DNA of 64,000 nucleotides from positions 558,001 to 622,000 of the forward strand of contig NZ_CP160328.2 of assembly GCF_040741455.2 (NCBI RefSeq), written 5' to 3'. Positions 48,972 through 60,300 of this stretch are shown here, piece after piece. This DNA is from Snodgrassella alvi (GTDB lineage: Bacteria > Pseudomonadota > Gammaproteobacteria > Burkholderiales > Neisseriaceae). Position 1 is the stretch's first letter; every line of letters begins with the position of its first letter. A program made the translations under genes and the position numbers. The notes beneath the pieces were generated by a model. It worked only from the letters and a program-made list of their open reading frames with translations. It did not search any database and had not been told where the DNA came from.

Positions 48972-49709
48972 ATGAAAACCAATACAGTACCTAACCGCAC
49001 CAACCGTGCAAACGATGAACCGCGCCAACTGACGATTGTTCCGCATTTTTTGCCTCATGCTGATGGTTCCGTACTTATCAGCTGCGGTAATACCAAAGTT
49101 ATCTGCACAGCCACCATCGATGAAAATGTACCTCCTTTTTTGAAAGAAAGCGGACGTGGCTGGGTGACTGCAGAATATGGCATGCTGCCCGCTTCTGCCA
49201 ACGGGCGCATGCGCCGTGAAGCAGTAGCTGGTAAACAGACTGGTCGAACACAGGAAATCCAGCGCCTGATTGGCCGTTCCTTACGGGCAGTAGTAGACAT
49301 GAAAAAGCTGGGCAGCCGCCAAATATTGATTGATTGTGATGTAATTCAGGCTGATGGAGGTACCCGGACCGCCAGCATAAGTGGTGCTTTCGTCGCGATG
49401 TCTCTGGCTGTAAGCAAACTGCTTACCCAAGGCATCATCATAGAAAATCCCATCCGTGAAGCAGTTGCCGCTATTTCTGTTGGTATGCTTGACAACACAT
49501 TGTTACTTGATCTGGATTATCCAGAAGATTCAAACTGCGATGCTGACATCAACATTGTTATGACTGCATCAGAGCAATTAGTGGAAATTCAGGGTACCGC
49601 AGAGGGTGCCACATTTAGTATCCAGCAGTTGAGTCAACTAATCAATCTGGCACAAAAAGGCATCCGTTCTATTCTTGCTGCTCAGCAGGACGCATTAAAA
49701 GCCAAGTAA
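48972..49709 (+). CDS. rph: Ribonuclease PH
   Basis: A 245-residue phosphorolytic 3'-exoribonuclease that trims tRNA 3' ends. Diagnostic blocks are [51 protein letters not shown] and [18 protein letters not shown]. Sequence and length are standard. A TATAAT hexamer at 48933-48938 may be its -10 box, but the -35 is weak. A terminator follows. Confidence 0.97.
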   Translation: MKTNTVPNRTNRANDEPRQLTIVPHFLPHADGSVLISCGNTKVICTATIDENVPPFLKESGRGWVTAEYGMLPASANGRMRREAVAGKQTGRTQEIQRLIGRSLRAVVDMKKLGSRQILIDCDVIQADGGTRTASISGAFVAMSLAVSKLLTQGIIIENPIREAVAAISVGMLDNTLLLDLDYPEDSNCDADINIVMTASEQLVEIQGTAEGATFSIQQLSQLINLAQKGIRSILAAQQDALKAK

Positions 49710-49756
49710 TTCAAACAAATACCACTAACTATTATCTAAATTTAAAGATAATTTAA

Positions 49757-49805
49757 AACAAGCCGCTTGAATCTGACAAAATACTGATTCAGCGGCTTGT
49801 TTTTA
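49757..49805 (+). terminator. Terminator after rph
   Basis: A long stem, AACAAGCCGCT with AGCGGCTTGTT, with a smaller inner GAATC/GATTC pair, ending in a T run. Confidence 0.85.
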
Positions 49806-49913
49806 CATGATAAAAATGCTACAAAGAACGCCCTGACTGGATAAATAAGCAGATAGTGTTTACACAGTCTCTCCTTTTTTGACAATAAAACAACTCAGAA
49901 AGCAAGCAGTATT

Positions 49914-51155
49914 ATGGCGTTAATCGTACAGAAATACGGCGGTACCTCAGTAGGTTCAGTAGAACGCATTAAAAACGTAGCGCGTCGGGTAGCACAGGCC
50001 AAAGCCAATGGTGATGATGTTGTCGTAGTGGTTTCCGCAATGAGTGGCGAAACCAATCGCCTAGTTGCACTGGCTCATGAAATACAGGAAAAACCCAATC
50101 CACGCGAAATGGATGTTGTACTTTCAACCGGAGAGCAAGTTACGATCGGCCTTCTAGCCATGGCTTTACACAGCATTGGAGTAGATGCCAAAAGCTATAC
50201 CGGCTGGCAGGTAGCGGTAAAAACCGATTGCGCTCACACCAAAGCCAGAATCGATGCAATTGACGAAATTCGCATTCGTAGCGATCTGAATGCAGGTAAG
50301 GTTGTCATCATAGCAGGCTTTCAGGGTGTAAACGCGAACAACGACATCACTACGCTAGGCAGAGGCGGTTCTGATACCTCAGCTGTGGCTCTGGCCGCAG
50401 CATTGAAAGCAGACGAATGCCAGATATATACCGATGTAGACGGCGTCTACACAACCGACCCGCGGGTCGTACCAGAAGCACGGCGTCTAGAAACCATTTC
50501 ATTTGAAGAAATGCTAGAACTGGCTAGTTTGGGGAGCAAGGTTTTGCAAATCCGTTCGGTAGAATTTGCCGGCAAATACAAAGTGCGGCTGCGCGTCTTA
50601 AGCAGTTTGGAAAACAGTGGCAAAGGTACTTTAATAACGTTTGAAGAGGATCAAGATATGATGGAACATGCGGCAGTATCCGGTATTGCTTTTGATAAAA
50701 ATCAGGCTCGAATTAATGTGCGTGGTGTGCCGGATACACCGGGAATGGCTTCTCAGATACTCGGTGCCGTAGCCGATGCCAATATTGAAGTAGACATGAT
50801 TATCCAGAATGTAGGTTCTGCAGGCACCACAGATTTCTCTTTCACCGTACCACGTAGCGATTATCAAAATACATTGGATATTCTGCATGAAGTGCAGAAA
50901 ACTATCGGTGCCCGCGAAGTTTGCGGCGATGATACCGTATGCAAAGTTTCCATTGTTGGCATGGGCATGCGTTCACATGTAGGCATTGCCTCCACCATGT
51001 TCCGCACATTAGCGAAAGAAAACATCAATATCCAAATGATATCTACTTCTGAAATCAAAGTATCCGTGTTAATTGATGAAAAATATCTGGAGCTGGCTAC
51101 GCGCGTGCTACATCAAGTATTTGAGCTTGATAAAGAACCATCCCAAAGAAATTAA
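49914..51155 (+). CDS. lysC: Aspartokinase
   Basis: A 413-residue monofunctional aspartate kinase, the first step toward lysine, threonine, methionine and diaminopimelate. The kinase domain opens ALIVQKYGGTSVGS, and GRGGSDTSAVALAAAL and YTDVDGVYTTDPR bind substrate and ATP. Two ACT domains follow from about residue 265 (GVPDTPGMASQILGAVADA and VGMGMRSHVGIASTMFR) for amino-acid feedback. An internal start for the beta subunit, as in Bacillus-type enzymes, may exist but is not obvious. A terminator follows. Confidence 0.97.
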   Translation: MALIVQKYGGTSVGSVERIKNVARRVAQAKANGDDVVVVVSAMSGETNRLVALAHEIQEKPNPREMDVVLSTGEQVTIGLLAMALHSIGVDAKSYTGWQVAVKTDCAHTKARIDAIDEIRIRSDLNAGKVVIIAGFQGVNANNDITTLGRGGSDTSAVALAAALKADECQIYTDVDGVYTTDPRVVPEARRLETISFEEMLELASLGSKVLQIRSVEFAGKYKVRLRVLSSLENSGKGTLITFEEDQDMMEHAAVSGIAFDKNQARINVRGVPDTPGMASQILGAVADANIEVDMIIQNVGSAGTTDFSFTVPRSDYQNTLDILHEVQKTIGAREVCGDDTVCKVSIVGMGMRSHVGIASTMFRTLAKENINIQMISTSEIKVSVLIDEKYLELATRVLHQVFELDKEPSQRN

Positions 51156-51192
51156 AACATCTATTTAATTCTTGTAAAGTTTACAAACGGCC

Positions 51193-51217
51193 GGCCGAGT
51201 CACATCAGTCGGCCTTT
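51193..51217 (+). terminator. Terminator after lysC
   Basis: GGCCGA (51193-51198) pairs with TCGGCC (51209-51214), then three Ts. The U run is short, so strength is moderate. Confidence 0.65.
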
Positions 51218-51263
51218 AATTATTGTACAATGGCAGCTATTTGTTTAAATTATTGCTGCATCC

Positions 51264-52196
51264 ATGTCCCATACACCAAAACACGAATACGAAAACAACA
51301 AGCTGGTCAAACGGCTCCGTCATCAGGTTGGTGCTGCTATCAATGATTTTCAGATGATTGCAGACGGCGACAAAATCATGGTTTGCCTCTCAGGTGGCAA
51401 GGATAGCTATGCATTGCTGGATATCCTGCTGCGATTACAAAAATCCGCTCCTGTACGGTTTGAGATTCTGGCCGTTAATCTGGATCAGAAGCAACCAGGC
51501 TTTCCAGCGCATATTTTGCCGAATTATCTAAGCAGTCTGAATGTCCCGTTTAAAATCATTGAAGAAGATACATATAGTGTTGTCAAACGCGTGATCAATG
51601 AAGGTAAAACCACCTGCGGGCTGTGCAGCCGTTTACGGCGCGGCATTCTGTACCGAGTAGCAAAAGAAAATGGCTGTACCAAAATCGCTTTAGGTCACCA
51701 TCGCGACGACATTTTGGAAACCCTGTTTCTTAATATGTTCTATGGTGGCAAGCTTAAAGCCATGCCTCCCAAACTGTTATCAGATAATGGCGAGCACATC
51801 ATCATCCGTCCTCTGGCTTATGTTAAAGAAAAAGACCTCATTCGCTTTGCACAAATCCAGAATTTCCCCATTATTCCATGCAATCTTTGTGGCTCTCAGC
51901 CCAATCTGCAAAGACAGGTAATTAAAGATATGCTGCAACAGTGGGATAAAACATTTCCCGGACGGATTGAATCCATGTTTTCCGCCTTGCAGAACGTCAT
52001 ACCCTCTCATTTGGCAGACACTCAGTTATTTAACTTCGTAGCGTTGCAACAAGGACAAAAACTGCCACATGGTGGCGATACAGCTTTTGACCGTGAATAT
52101 TATCCAACTACACCAACGCTGGCACAGACCGGCGAATTTACACAGCTTGCAACCACAGTAAAACCTATTATTAACATTTTAGATTCCCGACATTAA
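51264..52196 (+). CDS. ttcA: tRNA 2-thiocytidine synthetase TtcA
   Basis: A 310-residue PP-loop ATPase that thiolates C32 of some tRNAs and holds an iron-sulfur cluster. The PP-loop is [15 protein letters not shown] near residue 43. The two CxxC pairs [10 protein letters not shown] and [12 protein letters not shown] are intact. [19 protein letters not shown] lies between them. The MFS gene begins six bases after its stop, so the two are probably cotranscribed. Confidence 0.96.
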   Translation: MSHTPKHEYENNKLVKRLRHQVGAAINDFQMIADGDKIMVCLSGGKDSYALLDILLRLQKSAPVRFEILAVNLDQKQPGFPAHILPNYLSSLNVPFKIIEEDTYSVVKRVINEGKTTCGLCSRLRRGILYRVAKENGCTKIALGHHRDDILETLFLNMFYGGKLKAMPPKLLSDNGEHIIIRPLAYVKEKDLIRFAQIQNFPIIPCNLCGSQPNLQRQVIKDMLQQWDKTFPGRIESMFSALQNVIPSHLADTQLFNFVALQQGQKLPHGGDTAFDREYYPTTPTLAQTGEFTQLATTVKPIINILDSRH

Positions 52197-52202
52197 GCCC
52201 CT

Positions 52203-53441
52203 ATGAATCAATCAAGAAAAAAATTAACTCCCGCTAAAGCCATGGTCGCCGCCATTAGTGGCTACGCCATGGATGGTTTCGACCTATTGATACTGGGTTT
52301 TATGCTCAGTGCCATTAGCACAGACCTTGGTCTCAACGCTTCTCAGGCCGGTTCTCTCGTCACATGGACCCTAATTGGCTCAGTTGTTGGCGGCATTGTA
52401 TTTGGTCACCTAAGCGACCGATTCGGCCGTGTGCGCATGCTCTCACTGACCATTCTTATGTTTGCCGTATTCACTGGCCTATGCGCCATTGCACAGGGCT
52501 ACTATGATCTGCTGATATACCGAGCACTAGCTGGCATGGGCCTAGGCGGGGAATTCGGTATCGGCATGGCCATGATTGCAGAAGTCTGGCCAGCAGCAAA
52601 GCGCAATCGTGCCTCAGCATTTGTCGGCATAGGCTGGCAGCTCGGCGTACTGGCTGCCGCATTCATTACCCCATTTTTGCTCAGCATTATTGGCTGGCGC
52701 GGTATGTTCTTAGTCGGATTGTTTCCGGCTGTGGCCTCTTACTTCATCCGTCACGATACCAGCGAACCAGAGCAATTTACCCGTGAACACAAAGCAAAAG
52801 GTGAGCTGTCTTTTTCAAATCGCCTGTGTTTACTGATCAAAGACCGTCAGACGGCCAAAACCAGCCTTGGCATCTTCATTCTCTGTGCAGTACAAAATTT
52901 CGGCTACTACGGTTTAATGATATGGATGCCCAGCTATCTGGCCAACAAACTGGGCTTCAGCCTCACTGCATCCGGTAATTGGACAGCAGTCACCGTAATC
53001 GGAATGATTATCGGCATCTGGCTATTTGGATTTCTCGCCGACCATTTTGCACGCTGGAAAATTTTTCTGATTTACCAAATAGGTGCCTTTATTATGGTGG
53101 CGCAGTATGCCCAATTACAGGATCCTACCGCCCTGCTAATCTGTGGGGCCATCATGGGACTATTTGTTAATGGCATGATTGGTGGTTATGGTGCCCTCAT
53201 ATCCGATAATTTCCCACCGCATGTGCGCGCTACAGCTCAGAACGTCCTCTTCAACCTTGGTCGCGGAGTTGGCGGTTTTGGACCACTTGTTATAGGTTTT
53301 TTTGTAAAAGAATGGTCTTTCTATGCCGCCTTGTGCTTACTAGCGTCCATCTATCTGTTAGACATCATAGCAACCCTGTGGCTGATACCAAAACACAACC
53401 AAACCCCATCCAAAGACGATAGCCTTGGCGTAATAGGCTGA
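52203..53441 (+). CDS. MFS transporter, AAHS/sugar-acid type
   Basis: A 412-residue major facilitator with 12 predicted membrane spans. GYAMDGFDLLILGFML in span 1 has the Asp pair typical of aromatic-acid:H+ symporters. GHLSDRFGRVRM is the A-loop between spans 2 and 3, and RALAGMGLGGEFGIG is in span 4. Sialic acid, aromatic acid or other organic acid transport are all possible. It starts six bases after ttcA, though the Shine-Dalgarno sequence is weak. Substrate is not readable from the sequence. Confidence 0.87.
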   Translation: MNQSRKKLTPAKAMVAAISGYAMDGFDLLILGFMLSAISTDLGLNASQAGSLVTWTLIGSVVGGIVFGHLSDRFGRVRMLSLTILMFAVFTGLCAIAQGYYDLLIYRALAGMGLGGEFGIGMAMIAEVWPAAKRNRASAFVGIGWQLGVLAAAFITPFLLSIIGWRGMFLVGLFPAVASYFIRHDTSEPEQFTREHKAKGELSFSNRLCLLIKDRQTAKTSLGIFILCAVQNFGYYGLMIWMPSYLANKLGFSLTASGNWTAVTVIGMIIGIWLFGFLADHFARWKIFLIYQIGAFIMVAQYAQLQDPTALLICGAIMGLFVNGMIGGYGALISDNFPPHVRATAQNVLFNLGRGVGGFGPLVIGFFVKEWSFYAALCLLASIYLLDIIATLWLIPKHNQTPSKDDSLGVIG

Positions 53442-53528
53442 TAAACCAGCCTGACTGATTAAATTTTCCATCAGTGCAGTGGTACAATACCCTGCACTAA
53501 TTTTTTAGCCATTATTCAACAAATAAAC

Positions 53529-53912
53529 ATGACCACACTAAACAAAATTATTCTCTTTACCGACAAAGACGGCTTTGCCCGTTTTAAAGAAGAAAAAATC
53601 GAATTAAGCGAAGGCAATGAAAAAAGCCGCTTATCCACATGGATGAATGCGGAAGGTCTACAATTACGCCAAAGTCCGGTTGGCTTTGCCAGCGACTTTC
53701 ACTGTACCGGCAAACCGCAATGGCTATTTGTACTACAGGGCATCATGGAAATCGGCTTGCGTGATGGTACAACCCGCCGCTTCGGACCTGGTGAATATTT
53801 CTATTCTGCAGACACCCTACCAACAGGTGTCTCATTTGATACAAACATTCACGGACATTGCAGCCGCCTGATTGGCGATAAACCGCTGATTACCGCTTTT
53901 ATCCGTGACTAA
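53529..53912 (+). CDS. Cupin-like small protein
   Basis: A 127-residue protein with a single RmlC-like cupin pattern: FHCTGKPQWLFVLQGIMEIGLRDG forms the first motif with one His, and RFGPGEYFYSADTLPTGVSF the second. Few of the usual metal-binding His residues are present, so it may be non-catalytic or use another ligand set. No strong Shine-Dalgarno sequence is visible. It lies between the MFS gene and bcp. The function is unknown. Confidence 0.75.
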   Translation: MTTLNKIILFTDKDGFARFKEEKIELSEGNEKSRLSTWMNAEGLQLRQSPVGFASDFHCTGKPQWLFVLQGIMEIGLRDGTTRRFGPGEYFYSADTLPTGVSFDTNIHGHCSRLIGDKPLITAFIRD

Positions 53913-53950
53913 ATTAACAACATAAAAATCCATACAAAGGAAAATATAAT

Positions 53951-54397
53951 ATGTCAGAATCAATGCTTTTCACTCTGCCAGACGCTGAAGACAACAGCTT
54001 CAACATTGCCGAACACCTACCCGCCGTTGTCTATTTTTATCCCAAAGACAACACCCCAGGCTGTACAACCGAGGCACAGGAATTCAGCGCCTTACTACCT
54101 CAATTTAAACAACTTGGCTACAGCGTAGTGGGCATATCCCGCGATACAGAAAAAAGTCATCACAACTTCATTTGCAAATATCAACTCAACGTCACCTTGT
54201 TATCCGATTGCGAAGAAAATGTATGCCGACAGTTTGACGTACTCAAAGAAAAAAACATGTATGGCAAAAAAGTATTCGGTATAGAAAGAAGCACCTTCAT
54301 TCTAGATAAAAATGGCAACATTGTGCAGGAATGGCGCAAAGTCAAAGCTGCCGGCCATGCTCAGACCGTTTTAGATACATTACAAAATCATGTCTAG
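53951..54397 (+). CDS. bcp: Peroxiredoxin of the Bcp/PrxQ family
   Basis: A 148-residue thiol peroxidase. The peroxidatic Cys38 is in YPKDNTPGCTTEAQEF. The resolving Cys that usually lies five residues later (Cys50 in E. coli Bcp) is Gln43 here. Other cysteines at 75, 87 and 92 could resolve the sulfenic acid instead. It reduces peroxides with thioredoxin or a similar donor. AAAGGAAA precedes the ATG. Its 3' end overlaps ogt by eight bases. Confidence 0.94.
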   Translation: MSESMLFTLPDAEDNSFNIAEHLPAVVYFYPKDNTPGCTTEAQEFSALLPQFKQLGYSVVGISRDTEKSHHNFICKYQLNVTLLSDCEENVCRQFDVLKEKNMYGKKVFGIERSTFILDKNGNIVQEWRKVKAAGHAQTVLDTLQNHV

Positions 54398-54848
54398 TTA
54401 CCTCTACAATGCCCCTTGCTGCATGCTAATTGTAGATTGCCACCCGCTGAATAACATACAGGGCATACGCTGGCAAAAAGACACAACAGAAAAAATGCCC
54501 GAATTAACCGGTTTCTGGGCACAACAGCTTGACGCTTACTTTGCCGGCACCCTGCACAATTTCAATCTTTCACCCTCATCCGCAGGTACTGAATTTCAGC
54601 AGCGCGTGTGGCAGGTTATCGCCTCCATACCATATGGGCAGGTAGTCACCTACGGCGACATAGCGCGCCAATTGGGCAGCGCCCCCAGAGCTGTGGGGCA
54701 AGCTTGTGGTAAAAATCCTTTACCTATTATCATTCCCTGTCACCGAGTAATTTCAGCTACTGGTCTAGGTGGATTCAGTCTGAGCAACGATAGTTTCGAA
54801 CTGGGTATCAAACGCTGGCTACTTACCCATGAAAATGCCACATGGTAA
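54390..54848 (+). CDS. ogt: Methylated-DNA-protein-cysteine methyltransferase
   Basis: A 152-residue O6-alkylguanine-DNA alkyltransferase. The acceptor is Cys117 in IIIPCHRVISATG. The helix-turn-helix and Arg finger region is YGDIARQLGSAPRAVGQACGKNP. It removes O6-methyl/alkyl groups suicidally. It starts within bcp and its own last seven bases overlap xerD, so translation of the three genes is probably coupled. There is no Ada regulatory domain. Confidence 0.95.
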   Translation: MSSYLYNAPCCMLIVDCHPLNNIQGIRWQKDTTEKMPELTGFWAQQLDAYFAGTLHNFNLSPSSAGTEFQQRVWQVIASIPYGQVVTYGDIARQLGSAPRAVGQACGKNPLPIIIPCHRVISATGLGGFSLSNDSFELGIKRWLLTHENATW

Positions 54849-55741
54849 CCCAAGCCTTACCAGCAGAATTGCTCGAACCAATTGAATCATTACTAGAGCA
54901 TTTATGGCTGAGCGAACAACTGGCTTTTAACACTCTCGAAAGCTACCGACGCGATCTAAGCAAAATAGCCCAACGCTTACATGCACAGCAACTGAACTGG
55001 TCCAACGTAGACGCGTTATCACTGGCCACTGCCCTATTTATAGATACAGAAAAGCCATCATCACAAGCGCGCGCCTTATCAGCATGCAAACGACTGTTTA
55101 ATTGGATGCAAGAATACAATCGGCGGCAGGATTTACCCACAGAGCAACTTCAGATGCCGAAAAAAGGGCAGCATCTGCCCGATATCATATCTGAAAGCCA
55201 GATAGATGCCTTGCTGGCAGCTCCAGATACTGAATCGATACATGGTTTGCGCGATAAAGCTTTACTCGAACTAATGTACGCCACCGGATTACGTGTCAGC
55301 GAAGCTGTCAACCTGCACATAAACGAAATTGATTTACAAAACGGCTTACTTAGCACCATCGGTAAAGGCAACAAGCAACGCATGGTACCTCTTGGCGAAG
55401 AAGCCACAGACTGGCTACAAAACTACTTTACACATGCCAGACCTGCCTTACTTAAAAGAAAAGCATGTGATGCCGTATTTGTCAGCCAGAAAAAAACCGC
55501 CATCAGCCGCCAGCTTGCTTGGATGATTGTAACCAAATATGCAAGCGCTGCCGGTATTCATCACCTTAGTCCGCATGGATTACGCCATGCCTTTGCCACA
55601 CATCTGGTTAACCACGGAGCCGATTTGCGCGTCGTCCAACTTCTGCTGGGACATGCAGACATAGGGACCACCCAAATCTATACTCACGTTGCCAATGAAC
55701 GCCTGAAACAACTGGTACATGAGCACCACCCACGTGGCTAA
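54842..55741 (+). CDS. xerD: Site-specific tyrosine recombinase XerD
   Basis: A 299-residue tyrosine recombinase that resolves chromosome dimers at dif with XerC, activated by FtsK. All catalytic residues are visible: Arg151 (TGLRVSEA), Lys175 (GKGNKQR), His245 and Arg248 (HGLRHAFATH), His271 (LLGHADIGTT) and Tyr280 (IYTHV). They align almost one-to-one with E. coli XerD (148, 172, 244, 247, 270, 279). The N-terminal core-binding domain spans about residues 12-100. It overlaps ogt by seven bases. XerC would usually differ in the C-terminal tail. Confidence 0.93.
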   Translation: MVTQALPAELLEPIESLLEHLWLSEQLAFNTLESYRRDLSKIAQRLHAQQLNWSNVDALSLATALFIDTEKPSSQARALSACKRLFNWMQEYNRRQDLPTEQLQMPKKGQHLPDIISESQIDALLAAPDTESIHGLRDKALLELMYATGLRVSEAVNLHINEIDLQNGLLSTIGKGNKQRMVPLGEEATDWLQNYFTHARPALLKRKACDAVFVSQKKTAISRQLAWMIVTKYASAAGIHHLSPHGLRHAFATHLVNHGADLRVVQLLLGHADIGTTQIYTHVANERLKQLVHEHHPRG

Positions 55742-56028
55742 AACAATTTATATTCAAGTGAAAATTTTATTTTATATAAATATCTTACCAATCAGTCAAC
55801 TAGTTGCCTAATCTGAAAGCGCCGGAATCAGTTTATCTAATACATCATAATGACATCAAAAAATAATTAGAAGCTAACTATTAAAATCTTTTATTTAACC
55901 TGCTTACTCCAACATTTTTTTATGCTGATCCCAAACGGACACATAATGCATCATCCAATAAAATAGCCAGCACGCATTGCATACTGGCCACACTGTATTC
56001 GAACTAATAATATAAACACCAAATAATA

Positions 56029-57231
56029 TTAAAATAAACCTAAGCCAGATCCAATATTCACAGAATTCTGTGGCGTAGGCTGCATCGTAAATTTCGGACT
56101 TCCGGTATAGTCAAACTTGATCCGATAGTCCATTTTAATTGCTTGCTTAAATTCTTTAACTTTTTCCAAAGGGATTTCCATTTCAGTTCTCATCCCAGTA
56201 ATACGTCCCTTAGAATCCAGATAAAAATTATATATAATCGGTGAAGAGTTATTTTTCAACTGCTGAATAAAATAAGCAGCTGGTACACCAAGCCTGCCAT
56301 TATCATCACCAGTATAGATAGCCGTCAAACCATCAACAACATTTTGTAAAACCGCATAATCCTGTGGTTGATATTTACTATCCGATCCGGCTTTAGCAGC
56401 AGCCTGCTTCAAACTTTCAGAAATGCTTTTCAGCATAGCTATATCATACTTCAAACTCATTGCATAGTTTGAATTCAGCCTAACCTGATATTTAGCTTCC
56501 AGATTTTTACCGAATTCATCTAAATCAACCTTTGTAAATGCATTTGCATCCATAGCAGCATAACCATCATCTACAGATTTAGGTAGGCTTTTAAGCAAAT
56601 CTTCAACCGGTAAATGCACCAGTCGTTCTTGTGGTACGGCTACTTGCAAATATCTGTCCCCCACTACTCGAGTAGGATTTGATTGCTCATTCATAATATC
56701 TGAGATATTAGTTATCGCAGAGGCATCCACATACACTGCGAAATTATTAAAATCAATATAGGTTGGAAATTTATAAGAAACTAAAGCATTTTTGTTTTCA
56801 TAGCGCAATTCCGGAATAACTTCCACACGTCCTTTCGGCATATCCACTGCACCGGTGAAAGGAATGGTAAAAGATTTACTCAATAAATTTAGTACCCTAT
56901 TTAACGACTTCATTTGCTTCTTATAGAAATCTCTTTCATCTGCAGCTTCTGATTCTTCATCCGAATTCGAATCTAAATCCACGTCAAAGGCATCACTTGC
57001 GTTATGTTCAATTACATCAGAATTTTTATCAGCTATATCTGCATTAACCTGATTTGGTACATCTAGTTTAAGCGTGCCCGAAAAATTGTACTGATTGTCC
57101 TCCTTCATCATCCGCTGCATACCAGCGCGAACCATCTTATCAGGAGATTGTTCTATCTTAGAATACCCACATGCAGATAACAATCCGCCCACAGTAAGCG
57201 CCAAAATTAATTTAGTCATTTGTAATTGCAT
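56029..57231 (-). CDS. Uncharacterised lipoprotein
   Basis: A 400-residue lipoprotein: signal peptide with lipobox LLSAC (Cys21), preceded by AGGG before the ATG. After the Cys comes a mature region with FSGTLKLDVPNQV, then a strongly acidic, Asp/Ser-rich stretch near residues 70-100. The rest has alternating beta and helical segments, ending with FDYTGSPKFTMQPTP and a Ser/Gly tail. I do not recognise a domain. It stands alone on the minus strand with more than 250 bases of AT-rich DNA on each side. A role in the outer membrane or periplasm is the only safe inference. Confidence 0.85.
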   Translation of the reverse strand: MQLQMTKLILALTVGGLLSACGYSKIEQSPDKMVRAGMQRMMKEDNQYNFSGTLKLDVPNQVNADIADKNSDVIEHNASDAFDVDLDSNSDEESEAADERDFYKKQMKSLNRVLNLLSKSFTIPFTGAVDMPKGRVEVIPELRYENKNALVSYKFPTYIDFNNFAVYVDASAITNISDIMNEQSNPTRVVGDRYLQVAVPQERLVHLPVEDLLKSLPKSVDDGYAAMDANAFTKVDLDEFGKNLEAKYQVRLNSNYAMSLKYDIAMLKSISESLKQAAAKAGSDSKYQPQDYAVLQNVVDGLTAIYTGDDNGRLGVPAAYFIQQLKNNSSPIIYNFYLDSKGRITGMRTEMEIPLEKVKEFKQAIKMDYRIKFDYTGSPKFTMQPTPQNSVNIGSGLGLF

Positions 57232-57679
57232 AGTTTTCCCTTGAAAACAAAATTCAAAAAAATTTAAATACGTTAATTATTGTAAATGATATACGCAAAC
57301 TATACCAGCAAATCATAAATTTCATGTATGGCTAAAATCAAATATGATTTATCACCATATAATTAATTACAAACAAACCTATCTGTAATTATATTTAATA
57401 AATACCTAATAAACAGCAAATTACCTGAAACATCATTTACTTATAGCTTCTGACTGCATTAAACAATGACATCAATACACACCTTGTCCCCTTATTTCTG
57501 ATTTTCGCATACATCATAAAATGGCACTCATCAATCACGATAGATTAAAAACCGACAATTGCTCATAATCATAAAAATATGACATAAAAATAGTATAATT
57601 TTTTTTCCGGATATAAAAAAACAGACAGAAAAATCTGCCTGTTTTTTTCAATAAGACATATCAGCCCATACAATTAGAA
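57232..57679. other. Intergenic region between argH and lipoprotein gene
   Basis: About 450 AT-rich bases. It contains the argH terminator at 57614-57648 and should contain the lipoprotein promoter, which I cannot place. No gene is seen. Confidence 0.45.
57614..57648 (-). terminator. Terminator after argH
   Basis: AAAAAACAG-CAG pairs with CTG-CTGTTTTTT with one mismatch. On the minus strand it lies about 30 bases after the argH stop and ends in a T run. Confidence 0.8.
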
Positions 57680-59062
57680 CTAACTACTCTGTAAACACTT
57701 ACGCCAGCGAGCCACCTGTGCCCGAACCTGCTCAGGTGCCGTACCACCTATATGATTACGAGCATTCAAACTGCCTTCCGGCGATAATACCTGATAAACA
57801 TCTTCCTCAATCAAACCAGAGAAAGACTGCAGCACATCCAGAGGTAATTCGCTTAATTCTTTTTGCTGTTCTTCAGCAAGACGTACAGCACGTGCCACCA
57901 CCTCATGACTGTCACGAAATGGTAAACCCTTTTTCACCAAATAATCAGCTAGATCAGTTGCCGTAGCAAAACCCTGTAAAACCGCTGCTCGAAGATTTTT
58001 AGGCTTCACACTCACACCACGCATCATATCGGCATAAATCCTCAGTGTGTCAACCAACGTATCTACCGTATCAAAAAGAGGTTCCTTGTCTTCTTGATTA
58101 TCTTTGTTATAAGCCAATGGCTGCGATTTCATCAAGGTGATCAGCCCCATCAAATGTCCGACCACCCGCGCACTTTTTCCGCGCACAAGTTCCGGTACAT
58201 CCGGATTTTTCTTTTGCGGCATAATGCTCGACCCTGTACAGAAACGGTCGGCAATATCAATAAAGCCGAAGCACGGACTCATCCAATATATCAGTTCTTC
58301 ACTCAGCCTTGAAAGATGCATCATAAGAATCGATGCGGCTGCAGTAAACTCAATAGCAAAATCCCGATCTGATACCGCATCCAAAGAATTTTGACATATA
58401 GCCTCAAAGCCCAGTAATCGCGCTGTCACTTCCCGATTTATCGGAAAAGTTGTCCCTGCCAGCGCGGCCGCACCCAGAGGCATCCGATTAACTCGATGGC
58501 GGCAATCTTGCATTCGCTCGCAGTCTCGTCCCAGCATCTCCACATACGCCAGCATATGATGACCAAAGCTCACAGGCTGAGCCACCTGCATATGCGTAAA
58601 GCCAGGCATCACCACCTCTGCATTTTTTTCAGCCAAATCAACCAGCGCAGACTGCAAATCATTGATAAGCAACACAATACGGTCAATTTCCTCACGCAGC
58701 CATAAACGGATATCCGTCGCTACCTGATCATTGCGACTTCGACCGGTATGTAGACGTTTACCGGCATCACCGACTTTCTGCGTAAGCAGATGTTCCACAT
58801 TCATATGAACATCTTCCAAATCAACTGACCAGTTGATTTTACCGGCAGCAATTTCATGTAGAATTTCCCGCATACCCTGCTGAATTGCGTTCAAATCTTC
58901 CGCACTAAGCACACCAGCCTGCTGCAACATCTGCGCATGTGCCAGAGAACCCTCAATATCACATTGAGCAAGACGCTGATCAAAAGTAATCGATGCAGTG
59001 TACTGCTTTACCAACTCACTAACCGGCTCATGAAAACGGCCCGACCAGGCTTTTTCACCCAT
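57680..59062 (-). CDS. argH: Argininosuccinate lyase
   Basis: A 460-residue fumarase/aspartase-superfamily enzyme, the last step of arginine synthesis, giving arginine and fumarate. The start region has [28 protein letters not shown] follows near residue 110, and [20 protein letters not shown] is the superfamily signature near residue 280. The frame is open to 59110, but GGAGA before the ATG at 59062 and the family opening decide the start. tgt lies upstream on the same strand, about 110 bases away. Confidence 0.96.
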   Translation of the reverse strand: MGEKAWSGRFHEPVSELVKQYTASITFDQRLAQCDIEGSLAHAQMLQQAGVLSAEDLNAIQQGMREILHEIAAGKINWSVDLEDVHMNVEHLLTQKVGDAGKRLHTGRSRNDQVATDIRLWLREEIDRIVLLINDLQSALVDLAEKNAEVVMPGFTHMQVAQPVSFGHHMLAYVEMLGRDCERMQDCRHRVNRMPLGAAALAGTTFPINREVTARLLGFEAICQNSLDAVSDRDFAIEFTAAASILMMHLSRLSEELIYWMSPCFGFIDIADRFCTGSSIMPQKKNPDVPELVRGKSARVVGHLMGLITLMKSQPLAYNKDNQEDKEPLFDTVDTLVDTLRIYADMMRGVSVKPKNLRAAVLQGFATATDLADYLVKKGLPFRDSHEVVARAVRLAEEQQKELSELPLDVLQSFSGLIEEDVYQVLSPEGSLNARNHIGGTAPEQVRAQVARWRKCLQSS

Positions 59063-59175
59063 ACAACTTTCTCCACTATATTCTATAAAAACACAAAACA
59101 TTGCTGACAAATTTCAGCTATCAGCAACAAAATATATACACTTACAAAACAGCACCACTCTCGACAGAAATAAAC

Positions 59176-60300
<1,125 letters not shown>

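Noticed and set aside
52847-52855. TCAGACGGC, nine of ten bases of the reverse complement of the Neisseria DNA uptake sequence
   Set aside because: A single near match inside the MFS gene. None of the terminators contains an uptake sequence, and other dialect-like fragments (AGCCTGAA) are scattered and incomplete. A genome-wide count would be needed.
55960-55990. Weak hairpin (GCCAG/CTGGC on the minus strand) after the orphan lipoprotein gene
   Set aside because: Short stem, long loop and interrupted T run; not strong enough to list as a terminator.
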